Below are positions 44,818 through 55,904 of a stretch of DNA of 64,000 nt, piece by piece (position 1 is the first letter of the stretch; the number at the start of each line of letters is the position of its first letter). The notes beneath the pieces were generated by a model, which ran no database searches, was not told the origin of the DNA, and saw only the letters and a program-made list of their open reading frames with translations. A program made the position numbers and the translations under genes. Source of the DNA: Turbatrix aceti (lineage: Eukaryota > Nematoda > Chromadorea > Rhabditida > Panagrolaimidae); assembly GCA_963969345.1 (NCBI GenBank), contig OZ017770.1, positions 8,937,246 to 9,001,245 on the forward strand. Reading direction: 5' to 3'.

Positions 44818-45740
44818 GGCAGCATTGCCAGTGTAACTGCCTTTGCACAGCATTCACTTTCCCCTTGTTTTTCGACAATGGAAGAAAAAATGAGCGCGTT
44901 CATTCGCACGTATAGTGTTGACTTTGGCAGCCACGCGCATTGGCATTTTTGATTGTTCAATGATGGCATTTGACAAAATTGTTAGGGCAAGTCCTGAACT
45001 TTCAAACAAGCCATCAACGGCACAAAAATGTTGATTTTCGGCACAGCTGTAGGTCTACCAAGTTTTAGTTTTGAATCGTTCATTGCAGCCGTTGTAGGTT
45101 TCCGAAAAAGATGCTACAACAACAAAAGCTTCCATAATGTCGGTGCCACAGTGCCCGTGCGTTTGTTGAATGAAGCACAAAAGGGGTCCGGGAGGGGAGT
45201 CGGAGGCGCCCCGGCACACGGACAAAACTGTTTTACCCTATAAAAATAGGCAAACTAGCTGAAAACGAGCACGCTCAAAAAAGAAATTTGCTCCCCCACA
45301 TTCAAAATTTCCATAAATTCTTGCATTGCGCTCCGTTTTTATAAGGTAAAACAGTTTTTGTCCCAGATCCTCGCTTTTGTGCTTCATTCAAGAAACGGCA
45401 CTGGGCATACATGTTGACACCGACCGTTGACACCGACCTTATGGAGCTTTTGATGTTGTAGCATCTTTCTCGGAAACCTACAACGGCTGCAATGAACGAT
45501 TCAAAACTAAAACTTGGTAGACCTGCAGCTGTGCCGAAAATCAACATTTTTGTGCCGTTGATGGCTTGTTTGAAAGTTCAGGACTTGCCCTAACAATTTT
45601 GTCAAATGCCATCATTGAACAATCAAAAATGCCAATGCGCGAAGCTGCCAAAGTCAACACTATACGTGCGAATGAACGCTGTTTTACGCTCCATTGTCGC
45701 GAAAGTGAATGTTGTTGCACTGCTACCTGCTTTTGCTTTC
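44818..45740. mobile_element. Foldback (long inverted repeat) element
   Basis: About 44818-45265 is an imperfect reverse complement of about 45300-45740. The inner parts match over long runs, including GACAAAATTGTTAGGGCAAG, the stretch AATGTTGATTTTCGGCACAG and GCAGCCGTTGTAGGTTTCCG. The arms meet around a short spacer (about 45266-45300). Small indels distinguish the arms. No transposase frame is present. It is a candidate foldback transposon or MITE that would form a ~400-bp hairpin if transcribed. Confidence 0.75.
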
Positions 45741-46781
45741 AACCTGCTTTCAATGCTGCGTAATTAACATGTATGCCGATGGCTCAAGTTTGCAAGAATA
45801 TCGTTGAATGAGTTTAGTATGAGTTTAGAGGAAAAAGCATCTGGCACAAAGAATTGTTCCAGACGAACAAGACAGCAGTGTTGTATTTTCTTGAAGCGCA
45901 CGTAAAATTCTGTGCAAGAGATGGCAAGAGATTATGTCGTCTACTTTTTCTTTTCTTTTTTTTGCTTCGATGAATGATACATGGACGTGCGTTACGTCAG
46001 AAAACATCACGCAGTTTGGGGGGATACGCTCGTGGTCGTGCGTGTGTGTGTGTTGTTTTTGTCTAGAAACACAACTCAAAGCGCGAGAGAGAAAAACCGT
46101 CGATCCAAGGGAGTTCGCTTCGTATTCTCGACGATTCGTCAGTCGACTCGATACGACGCGTTGCTGTCTTGTCGTATGCGTTATTTTTCTGTTACGTCTT
46201 CAACTGGATGGTGGTATCCGAATTTCGGCTTCGGCATCGTCGTCGGAGCTTTCTCATTACTTACGACGATTCTTCGATGTATCTCACGTTTCTGTATATC
46301 CTTTTGCTGCGTGTAGACCAAATGTTGTATTTTCACTGCGAGATAGCTGTGAACGCATTAGGCGTGTCAGAAAGCTCTCTTTGACTCTCGGGGGCGGCCC
46401 CCGCTCTTGGTGGCAGGGTGCCGAGTTAGACAAACCCCAAAAGCATCCCTAGGGATGCCGTAAAGTCGGGTGCCAGAGCCCCAGATTCTTAAATTTTTGA
46501 CATGACTTCCACGAATCAACCATCTGTCTTTTTTATATAAAGCATGCTTCTCTGAGCAGTTGTTTTGATGTTCATAAACGTTTGCGAGCGAGTTAGGATT
46601 GTCTCAATTGTATAAGTCGTAAAGGCAATAATTGAAGTAGTTTGACTTGATTTGCGTGCGTGTTATTCTGGCAGGAATGCCAACCGGCGGTTACGCGTTT
46701 ATTTGTCTTAAGTCATCTACCGAGTCATATCTGATTCAATATCATTGTTTTTAGTAATTCCTGGTAACCAATAACCGTTTC
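45741..46781. other. Intergenic region upstream of the RING gene
   Basis: Open frames at 45934-46452 overlap in several phases without splice support. A GC-rich patch at 46385-46480 has inverted repeats (GGGGGCGGCCCCCG, GCATCCCTAGGGATGC) of unknown meaning. No RNA gene recognised. Confidence 0.4.
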
Positions 46782-47475
46782 ATGGTCGAAGAGCGTCAAG
46801 CTACTCCACCTTTTTCTGGTGAGTTTTTTTTGTTTTTATTACACGTTCAGTTTTTGTTCTTCGGAACTTTTTTTGTTATTTTATTTTGCACGGTAGATTT
46901 TTTCAATGATAAACTTTTTAGACATGACCAGCACTCAGATCATTGATATCGACCATCACACTGACGCAGTCATTTCTCCACCAGGCCCCCAGCGGCGTTC
47001 ACCTCGTACTGCTTCCAAAAAGCCACCAAAGTATTTGCCTGGCCCCTACCACGGTCTGCACATTCGACAAACGGTGCTGTACCTCGATGAAATCCCTCCG
47101 TGCGTCATCTGTAACGAGGATCCCGTAAAACCAATTGCCTGCTGGCAGTGCAAGACGTGTGTACTGTGCTGGGAATGCGCCGTACGGTGGTGCGTTACTC
47201 GAAACGACGATGGTTGTTCCTGCAATGCATGCCCTTGCTGCCGGGCTACGTGGCGTAAGCGAATGGTATACCGTGTGAAAAAGACGGTACCGGAGGACGA
47301 GAACACTTTGAAAGCAGCGGAGGCAGCAAAGGCTCTCAAGAAAGCGATGGCTCTCAAGAAAGCGAAGGCTTCCCAGGCTGCGAAGGCTGCCTGGGCTACC
47401 AGGACTGTTAAGGCTGTCAAGGCTATGATGGTTGCCAATGCTAAGAGGGCTCGCAGAAGTGTTGGCGTTGCTTAG
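46782..47475 (+). CDS. RING-like zinc-finger protein with Lys/Ala-rich tail
   Basis: Exon 1 (46782-46818, 12 codons plus one base) joins exon 2 (46922-47475) across a 103-bp intron; starting at the in-exon ATG (46924) is the alternative. The model gives 196 residues. A cysteine-rich domain spans ~70-125: PPCVICNEDP, ACWQCKTCVLCWECAVRWC, then NACPCCRATW. Spacing resembles a RING or RING-variant finger with extra cysteines and tryptophans and no clear histidine, so ubiquitin ligase activity is a guess. The C-terminal 60 residues are lysine/alanine repeats (KAAEAAKALKKAMALKKAKA), like a histone H1 tail, and probably bind nucleic acid. A CT-repeat (47500-47513) follows the stop. Confidence 0.65.
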
Positions 47476-47739
47476 CTTCATGCTCACTCTCATCACACTC
47501 TCTCTCTCTCTCGCAAACATCATTCACGGATGTATCAAATAGGTTCAAACACACGTACACTTACATACTTCATCCCCCAGAGAAATCATTTGCATCTCAT
47601 TCTCCCCAAGAAAGACAAGCTGTTTAATAAAGTCACATCGATGTTCCTCCAGGCTCAAGACATTCATTCATCGACGGAATTAATAATCGTATGTTTTATG
47701 CTTGATTCAAAAAGAACTGTTTTATTATTATACTTTTCA

Positions 47740-47960
47740 GGAGTCAGCGGATTGTTCGGGCACGGCTTTGTCAACATGGATTTGTTCGCGCGCTGAGTGC
47801 TTCCTTCGGCTCACACTTCCACGTCAGATCTCACCTTTCCATGCTAACCGAATCAACTCATGAGAAATTCATTGATCCTTCACTTGTTCTCAAGCCTGAG
47901 CTTTCCACTGTCTACCCGTCAATACGTGAAATGTGCTCTCGAGGAACGGTCAGTAGGCTA
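47740..47960 (+). pseudogene. Fifth, highly decayed SH2-pseudokinase fragment
   Basis: Follows TTTTCAGGAGTCAGCGG and matches the kinase-like exon 4 of the SH2-pseudokinase genes at perhaps 65-70%: GTCAGCGGATTGTTCGGGCA, TTTGTTCGCGCGCTGAGTG and the stretch before TGTGCTCTCGAGGAACG. Frameshifts and stops break it. The other exons are absent. It is older than the four near-identical copies. Confidence 0.7.
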
Positions 47961-48639
47961 TCCCTCTCTTGTTTAATAATAATTTAATTTTCTACCTAAT
48001 TGCTTGTTCCCCCCCCTGTTTTATCGTCCCAAAGATATTATATTTATGTGCCTTATTGTGCCAAAGAAGTTAAATAAATAATTTTATTGAATATCAAGAA
48101 ATGTGTTTTCTTCGGTTTTGACAATTATTTTTCTTTTAAATAAGAGAAAATAATTGTAGCTCTATTTATTCATTAATAACTGACAACTTTTTCTGTAATG
48201 GCGAAGAATTTTGCATTGATGACACAGTCCGCGCAATGTTCCGGATTGTTCTATTGACATGCATATTTATCTGGCTGATGGTTGTATAATCCGAGCGGTT
48301 AATCCATAGTTAAATCTTTCACCTGGGGGTTCCAAAAGTAGTACAAAAATTGCGATAAAAAGTTTGAAATGTTAATAAATACTGAAGCTGCCGAAGTCAT
48401 AAAAACGAACAGGTTTTGTAGCGATGACATTGCTTTGCCGCTTTCTGTTGCATTTATAATTGTGCCATTCTGAATGATGAATACAGGTATTAGAAAGCTG
48501 ATCATGCTTATTCTCTTTGAATTGCTAATGCTATAATATTTTTCCTAATTTCTTACGGAAAAACAAAAGTTTTGGAGATGCATTTCCTCATCCTTATTCG
48601 TGAAACGCATAAAGGTGTTGTTTGTGCCTACAATTGAAG
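47961..48639. other. Intergenic region
   Basis: AT-rich. A minus-strand hydrophobic frame at 48299-48505 ends in FLYYFWNPQVKDL, faintly like the end of a seven-helix receptor, but nothing else supports a gene. Confidence 0.35.
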
Positions 48640-49865
48640 CTCAAAACGCAAGTGAACTATCGATTGAGTTCGCAGACTCGTTGCTTACTTGGTTAGCGTT
48701 AATTTTATTACTTTCGGGAGTGCAATCAATGACTGACTGAGTTTACACTGCCGCTGGTTGATGCAATCCGTTTCAACTGCTTGACTTCGCCGTACGTCTT
48801 CTGCAACGCGAGCTCCGCGCAACTCCTCAGGCGAGAGTTGATCAACGTGGGCGATTTTCTCGTCGTCCTGGGTGAGCGGAAAATGACGTTGGAACTGTGT
48901 GTCCGCGTTAGCAACTCGGCCATCGACGTGTTTCCCATCGACATCACCGTGGTGAGGTTTTTTTTATGATTTTTATAAAGTAATGCGCCGGTTTGACAGA
49001 AGAACAGCCGCGTGTGCTTTTCCATCGGCCCAAATTCCTTTCATCTGCTCAGCTCCCTAATCGACGTCTACCGGGCCAAAAACTTTACCATCAGAACCAC
49101 AGATCGTCGAACCAGACTCAAGACAAGCATCTTTCGGCAGAGTAATCGTAGGTTTTATGCTAGTGTGAAAACTTACGTTCTCCTGTGTTTTAGAAATCAG
49201 CGGATTGTTTGGCCATGGCCGCGTCATCAAAATCGATCACCAGGAGGGTTTTGTTCGTGCACTGAGTGTTTCCTACGCCGCGCACTCACAAATCAGATCC
49301 CACGTCTCCAAGCTACTCGCACCAGTTCATGAGAACGTCTGTCGTGTCCTGGACTACGAGTTGTATTCGCTCGGACGCCAACTGCCACCTCTGATTCTGC
49401 TGCGCTACGAATTATGCTTATCGACGTTGATTCAGCACTTCTCAGGTCTCAAATTTCCGCTTTCGACTCGTCGATACGCCAAATGGGCCTTGGAGGTAAG
49501 TCGCACACTGGTTTTATGAATTCGTGTTTCGTTTCAGTTGACCCATGCCGTCGACTACCTCGAAGACGTCGGCTGCTCTGTTCGATGCATCACTTTTCGA
49601 TTTCTGAAAACGAGACCCTGAAACGGAGTTAATTCTGGCTGCGACGCCCAGAACAACCACTTTGAACTACCACAAAGATGTTAAACCGCCCATTGTCATG
49701 AACAACGCAAGTTCGTTTTGGAATCTGGGATTGTTCATCTACCAGAGCTTCCATCCTACGAGCTGTGTTTCACGGGATTGTCTTCGACCATTGCAACACA
49801 CATTTTTACAATACTTGGTAGCATTAAAACTGATGCATGAAAAAAATGAGAAAGAAAACGATTAG
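48640..49865 (+). pseudogene. SH2-pseudokinase copy 4, decayed at both ends
   Basis: The centre (about 48780-49545) is nearly identical to 17458-18225: exon 3 at 49000-49147 and exon 4 at 49194-49495 are intact. The 5' part is eroded: the start codon, exon 1 donor and exon 2 acceptor are lost, and exon 2 has a 3-nt insertion (CTC near 48825). Past about 49585 exon 5 decays, with a frame-breaking stretch, a large deletion and only scattered similarity (e.g. CCCATTGTCATG, TTTTGGAATCTGGGA) up to ~49790. No kinase C-lobe can be made. Confidence 0.85.
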
Positions 49866-49936
49866 AAGTTTAGTTTAGTAACTTAGTCGGATGAGTAAGT
49901 CTATTTGCGGTCCTTACGCAACATCACTTCGTAAGT

Positions 49937-52900
49937 CTATTTGCGGTCCTTACGCAACATCTTCTCGTAAGTCTTTGCACATCGTTTAGCTGAGGCCATG
50001 CGATTGCTACGAGTCTTTCTCTTGTCGTTCTGCCAGTTGGTGTAGTCGTAGACATCGCTGGCGTTTGCTTCGTCGAGAGTACGCTGAATGACTTCAATTT
50101 TTTCAGCATCCGTTTGTTCCTTGGCGGGTTCGAGTACCATTTGCTGGGTGGTAAAGAAGGTTGGATAATTTTTCATGTTGAGATCGATGCCACCGTTCAT
50201 GAAAAGTGGTTCGTCGAAGGAAAGCGGGGGAAGACGATCGATGATATAGAGTTCATCGACGATCATTTCGTAGTCACCGTCGGCTTCGGCGATGTGTGGG
50301 ATCGAAGGCTGGCAATTTCCTTTAGCAGGCTGTGACTTCTCGACGACTGAGTAGTTTTCATCCAGAACCTTGACTTCAGAGCAGCCCATCATGAATCCTC
50401 TTCCGGCTTTGTCGATCACTTTCTAAATTTATTTTTTTAATTTTCTACATACAAAAAACATTCCGAAATTTTTTTTGAATTCTATGCAAAAATTAATTTA
50501 TAATTTTTATAAAAAATATCAAGCCAAAAAAATCAAAAGAGTTTTCAAATTAAAAAAACAATTAAAAAAATTAGAAAAAAAAATTTTCATACAATTGTTT
50601 TCATAATTTTCAATTTAAAAAAACATTTTTTTGACAAATTTCCCTAAAACTCACCGCAAAATTTTCCATTTCACCCTGAGAGCAGTCCAGGAGCCCAACA
50701 GGCCCAAGCCTCAGATAAATCTTGATGTTATCCCGCACGATGTAGGCACCGTCGTAGACAAGAGTCGTCGCAACGTTCCAGAGATTGTCCTCGTCGTACT
50801 CCCAGATAGACGGAAGCTTCACATCAGAAGGCGCCTCAAACTGGATTTCGTCGATTTTGAGGTGATTTGCATTGAAGATGAGATTCTGCATGTTCACCGT
50901 CTTCGGGACAAAGTTTTCCGTTTCCGCTCGACGGGCCCGAAGGATTTCGGGGGCGCAAATGAAACAGTCCGGTCCCATGGAAGCGTGAGATGCGTAGCTG
51001 AAGAACAAAGCGACTTGGCCGTTCTTCAGGGTGGAGTACAGACGCGAAGCGAATTCTTGTCCGGTCATGGAGGCGAGTTCTTCGTCGTAGGACGTAGTCG
51101 GTTTGTCTGAAAAAATTGGGGGCATAAAAGGTAAAATAGGAAAAAAAATGTAAAATTTCATTTTTTTCATAAAAATGATGCGTAACATTTGAAAATTGCC
51201 AGGAAAAAACAGTAGAAAAAAAGTAACGGTTGTTTTCGCAACTTTAAGCCCCAAAAACAACCTAAAACCCAAATTTCCCAAAAAAGCATACATACCATTA
51301 TTTTCAAACATGAAATCTTCTTCAAACTTTCGCAGAAGCGCATGGTAGGCCAAATACGGGAGCGGCGGGCAGGGGTAGATCATGCCATAGATCTCCCCGA
51401 GGCCAATGTATTCAGGCGTCGGTTTAGCGACTTGCTCCAAACACGACAGCAAAAACTTGACAGCCGCGTTGAAAGCGCCATGCTTCGTAAACGTTATTCC
51501 CGCCGACTTCGGACCGGTATTGTCGGTCGGATTTTCGGAAAGTCGCGTCTGTTTCGCCGGAGGCGGACCTCCCATTTCGACATCATTCTCGTTGTCGTCT
51601 TTTTCGTCCTTGTGATGGGTTTTCTGCGTGCCATTGGCTTTCAGCCCCGTAGCTTTGTTTTCTTCATCCGTCGACAACTTGACTTTGGTAACTCCGTCGA
51701 GATCGAAAGGATCCGGGGCTTTTCCGTGATCCGGGTCGACTTCCATGTCGTTTTCGCTTTCATCTTCGAGTTCGATGGAGCCAAGAACCGGCCTTGGATG
51801 TTCTGCTTCGTTTACGGTCAGCGATTCCAGACCGTTCTGAATGTCCATAATTTTCATGAATTCCTCGATGCCCCAGTCGCTGAATTCCTTTTGAACCGAT
51901 TGAAGGTCCGGAAAGCCATCCTCCAAATCCGTTTGATCATCATCATCGTCTTCGTTGAGGGACAGGCCCTGCGTGGCGGACCTATAAAAAAAAGATTAAA
52001 ACACGAAAAAACATTTTTGACAACAAAATGTCAAAAATAAAAACTTTTTGCGTGAAAACGAATAAAAATAGTTTCAAAGCTGTTTCATCAGTCAAAAGCC
52101 AAAACTTACAATAACTTAACGACTTTGTTGCCGATCGCCGCCGTAGCCTTCGCTCTCAAACTGCAATGAAAAAAACCATTTCTATCTTTTCAAAAATCCA
52201 AAAAAAAACTTACTTTTTGGTGATGAACTTCATCATGCTGTCCCCCGCCGTGTGATATGCCTCAACATCGAGCAGCTCAATCTGAACCTTTCCCATGATC
52301 CCGAGAAAAGCCGTCTGGAACTTCTGTGCGTATTGGTAAATATTCAGGGCACCAATGTACGCGTATCTCTCGAGGTGCAACTTTTTACGGACCGCCGCAC
52401 CATCTGGCGGTCTCGAGAGGAAACAGATGTACGTCGGATTGATGGTCACATAGGTGGTCTGGAGTTGCGGGAGGAGTTCGTTGCAGTCATACATTCTACG
52501 CTTGACGGCGAACTCTTTCAGATGGTAGTAAGTATCCATTCTGTGGTACAGCTCCAATTCGACGCCTGGGATTTTTCGGAACATGTCTTCTCGCTGATTC
52601 CAGGCTTTGTACGTGAAGAAAGTCCGAAGCGTGAAGACGGACAGTTTGTTGACCGCGCAGAAGTTGTAGTCCTCGTCGTCCAGGTTGTAAAAGTTGGAAA
52701 TAACGTAGTACGGGGTGGTGGGAGCTAAAAATAAAAAAATTCACAAGAAATCCATTATTTTATTACTTTCTTATGCGCTTTTTGCTGCATAACACTTTTT
52801 GGACTATAATTTGTTTATTATGCGCTTTTTGCTGCATAACACTTTTTGGGGGGCAAATTTGTTACGTTTTAGGCACTGGTTTTTTTAGTAACATCTCTTC

Positions 52901-53265
52901 AAAAGTTGTTTTTTGAAAGTAAAATTTTCGGGCGTTATTTTGTTTTTTTACCCAAAAAAACTCAAAAAAATTATTTCACACAAAAAATTCCCAAAAAACC
53001 AACCAGGTGCAGCAGACTTCTTCCGCTTGGCCACGAAATTGGCATCGTGTCTAGTCAGCGGAACATTGATCAAGTGCGTGATATCCGTTGCCTGACCTTG
53101 AGCAGCCTTCTGAATTTCAATCTCCGATTCTTCATGTCGTTCCATTCCCGATTTGATCTGTTGCAGATGGAGAAGTTGTTCTTCAGAGACAATGGCGGAT
53201 GACATTTCAGAAAGAAGATCAAACTTGACAACGATTTTACGAGCGCGTTTAGGTCGGGAAGCCAT
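49937..53265 (-). CDS. Large six-exon protein, 815 aa, unknown family
   Basis: Exons 53004-53265, 52214-52724, 52110-52160, 51296-51981, 50655-51106, 49937-50422 splice with matching phases to one open frame of 816 codons. I do not recognise the family. The N-terminus is basic (MASRPKRARKIVVKF). It is followed by a helical stretch, then a globular region ~90-260 (YYVISNFYNLDDEDYNFCAV, LYHRMDTYYHLKEFA, TYVTINPTYICFLSRPP). An acidic low-complexity linker ~280-420 includes NEDDDDDQTDLEDG. A second globular region spans ~430-640 (FLLSCLEQVAKPTPEYIGLG; IWEYDEDNLWNVATTLVYDG). A basic C-terminus ends RSNRMASAKRCAKTYEKM. The layout suggests a nuclear scaffold or complex subunit, but that is inference only. 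Confidence 0.75.
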
Positions 53266-53951
53266 GTTTACGACAGTCAGAGAAGGTCAGATACTGCTGA
53301 AAAGCTTCGTATGGGTCATCTGCTACTCCGGAACGCAAAACAAAGAAGAATAAAAGCAACGCGAGGGATAACGAACGAAAAGTACCAAAAAACGATAGAA
53401 AAACAACAAAAGGCGGGGAAAATCGCGGATAAGCATTGCTCCGGCTCTCTGCTCGCTTCTGCCCCCCTCACGAACGTTAACGAAGCAAACGCGAACAATT
53501 TGGCATCTCAACGAGTGTGAGTGAGCCAAGCGAGCTCAAAACGTTGAAGTGCTCCAAGAGCGCGAGCTGAGCAAGAAGAGAAAATAAGTGAAATAAAAAA
53601 CTGACAAAAGAACGTTGTTGTTTGAAAAATTCCAGTCGAGAGAAATAATGCGCACGCGCTCAAATCGCTTTTCTGGTTTTTTCAAATGCGTGGCATTTAT
53701 TCATCCTTGTTTTCGTTGTTTTTTTGTAGTAAAATTAGTTTTTTGTTCATTTTTTCTTTTTTTTTTAACAAAAAATTACTTTTTTTCTTGCGTTTGTCAA
53801 ACTACCAAGGATCCGAACCCGAACCCGAAAAATTCGGGTAACCTGACCCGAAACCCGGTATTTTCGGTTGGGAGTGGTTCGGGTCGGGTAACACGACAAC
53901 ACTGCTCAGCGCACCGATTTCACGGATTTCCGCGCTTGGCGACGAGCGTTC
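53266..53951. other. Intergenic region, 5' flank of the 815-aa gene
   Basis: Contains a T-rich stretch (53710-53790) and a CCCGAA/TTCGGGT-rich, partly self-complementary patch (53812-53900). No gene is supported. Confidence 0.5.
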
Positions 53952-54540
53952 TGTTATGCCATCCCAGCTCTACGATAGCACTAGTTTCATAGTTGCATGT
54001 GTGCCTTCCGGGGTTTATATAAACCCTTTCGTTGTATCTGCGTCACTTGGCACTGACGTTCTACCGATACAACATTGGCGACGCCTACGACGACTTCTTC
54101 GCTTTCGACTTCGTCTTCGTCTTCTTCTTCACTGTCGTTGGAACTGACTCCAACGCTGGGACTTCGAGTACCAGCGGCGGATCAGGTCCAAAATTTTAGT
54201 TTATTTTTATTGTAATTTTTAGATTCCGAGACCGAAGCACCTAATCCTCTGCGCTGAGGGCGGGTGTAGTAGGATCCGTCGGGGCTTCACGATCTTCATT
54301 ATCGTGCAGATGCTGAAAGCCCAGGCAACTCGGAAGTTTTGGAAGACCGTCTAGAGAAGCAGTAGAGAGTGCGGCTTCACTGCTGGAGGGCGTGTTATGC
54401 CACCCCAGCTCTACGATGGCACTAGCTTCATATTTGCATGTGTGCCCTCCGGTGTCTATATAGACCCATGTAGCTATGTAAATAAAGGTCTTTCTTTCCA
54501 CTCTCATCAACAGTCAGCCGGCTGGGGATTTGGAATCACT
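53952..54540 (+). mobile_element. Miniature LTR retroelement with deleted interior
   Basis: A related LTR-like sequence occurs twice: 53952-54078 and 54394-~54540, both starting TGTTATGCCA(T/C)CCCAGCTC and containing TCCGG(G/T)GT(T/C)TATATA. The first ends ...ATACAACA and is followed at once by TTGGCGACGCC, the usual form of a primer-binding site after an LTR (TGGCGAC...). The second is preceded by a purine tract GGAGGGCG, as expected of a polypurine tract, and includes AATAAAGG. Only ~315 bp of non-coding interior remains, so the element is non-autonomous. Its two LTRs differ after the TATA region, so they are not a recent pair. Confidence 0.6.
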
Positions 54541-54644
54541 ATCGATCGATCCATGATTTGTTAGTTTTATAAAGGTAAATTAGTTGCTTCGAGAAAGAAG
54601 TTCTCACACCATTTTTAATAAACAATTTAATTTTGTTGTAATCG

Positions 54645-55237
54645 ATTTTAAAAAGCTGGACGCAATTATAATTAGCTTTTTTGTCTTTTATATAACTGGC
54701 ACATTTTTTTCGCGCATTTGCGCCACTTTTATTGTTTTCCTGTGACAATTACGACCAATGTCTGGCGACAATCGCACAGAACGGAAAAAAAATTGTGCTC
54801 GTTGAACAGCATTCTTCCACCTGCGCGCAAACGACACATCCATACTTTGACTGCTAACTGAGATGACCCCGCTTCTCTTCTGGCGGGTAAATGAATATCA
54901 GTTTATTGGTGATCCAGAATGATGGGAGAGTCAAAATTGATTATACTAATGTTTTCAAGATCAACCGTCAGATCTTGACCACGATGAGAGTGAACCTTCA
55001 ACATGAATCGTTTTGCCATTACAAACAACAAAATGTGTTTACCGAAAAGTTGTAATGCACATCATTTTTTTCATGTTTTTGGTGGTCCAAAAAATTGCTT
55101 CGCAAAAGAAGCTTGGCATTAATTTTCCATACGCTCAAATACCAAGTGTCCAATTGCTTTCGCTGTACCTGTGTTTTTTGAGTGAGCCTGAAAGGCACGC
55201 TGTGGAATGCAGTTCAGTGTCGGTACCGGTTATGCGC
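54645..55237 (+). repeat. Segmental duplication, left copy, 5' portion
   Basis: Matches 61567-62060 in the same orientation (AGCTGGACGCAATTATAATT versus AGCTGGCCGCATTATAATTC, ATTACGACCAATGTCTGGCG, TTATTGGTGATCCAGAATG, CAACATGAATCGTTTTGCCA, AATTTTCCATACGCTCAAAT). It is followed by an inserted LTR. The match resumes at 56124 and runs to about 58130. Confidence 0.8.
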
Positions 55238-55445
55238 ACACCGATTTCACGGATTTCCGCGCTTGGCGACGAGCGTTCTGTTATTCCATCCCAGCTCTAC
55301 GATGGCACTAGTTTCATATTTGCATGTGTGCCCTCCGGGGTCTACATAAACCCATGTAGCTATGTAAATAAAGGTCTTTCTTTCCATTCTCATCAACAGT
55401 CAGCCGGCTGGGGATTTGAAATCACTATCGATCGATCCACGATTT
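55238..55445 (+). mobile_element. Solo LTR of the miniature retroelement family
   Basis: Starts within CACCGATTTCACGG, has TGTTATTCCATCCCAGCTC at 55279, and matches the second LTR at 54394 through TAGCTATGTAAATAAAGG and CAGCCGGCTGGGGATTTG to the flank beyond 55480. The ~40 bp before it equal the ~40 bp before the first LTR (53915-53951), so flanking DNA was copied too. It interrupts repeat R1. Confidence 0.65.
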
Positions 55446-55694
55446 GTTAGTTTTGTAAAGGTAAATTAGTTGCTTCGAGAAAGAAGTTCTCACACCATTT
55501 TTGATAAACGGAAATAAAATCGTAACTTATGAATCTCTTCATTCGCAAATTCAAATTAACAAAAAAACGATTGAATCGAAGTATTATGTACAACACTAAT
55601 GCTTTCAGGAAGTCAAGCTTACAGTGCTTGTATATACATAAGAAGCTAGGCGGCGTTGTTTGACCGCGTGGAATGCCAAAAATCGATTTTGGAA

Positions 55695-55904
55695 TCAAGC
55701 GACGTTGGGGTAGCTTTCTGCAAGCACTTTCAAGAACTGGAAAATCAGGAGCAGCGTCACGAAAGCCGAGATAAAGGTCAACGGAATGCGAACATTCTGG
55801 CTTGAAGCCAGCGAGAAAAACGGTTGTTTCTTATCAAAAAGAACTGAAGCACACTCGATGTCGTCTTGAGGCAGCTTGATATCATCATCATTTCCGAAAT
55901 GCAT
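55695..55904 (-). CDS. Possible 69-aa single-pass membrane protein
   Basis: ATG at 55904 lies three bases after a TTTCAG, a plausible acceptor for an upstream exon or trans-spliced leader. The N-terminus is acidic (NDDDIKLPQDD), and a hydrophobic segment near residues 44-60 (LTFISAFVTLLLIFQFL) could span a membrane. I do not recognise it. It lies just beside inserted repeats, so it may be a chance frame. Confidence 0.35.
   Translation of the reverse strand: MHFGNDDDIKLPQDDIECASVLFDKKQPFFSLASSQNVRIPLTFISAFVTLLLIFQFLKVLAESYPNVA

Noticed and set aside
45934..46452. 172-codon open frame on the plus strand
   Set aside because: Two other frames are open over the same DNA, residue composition is typical of random GC-balanced sequence, and there are no homologous motifs or splice sites.
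47500..47515. CT microsatellite after the RING gene
   Set aside because: Only about seven dinucleotide units; ordinary simple repeat in a 3' untranslated region.
48299..48505. Chemoreceptor-like membrane protein fragment on the minus strand
   Set aside because: A single hydrophobic frame ending in YYFWNPQVKDL is not enough; no other helices or exons are near it.
51342..52040. 232-codon plus-strand frame
   Set aside because: Antisense to the long fourth exon of the 815-aa gene; hydrophobic/arginine composition is typical of an antisense frame.
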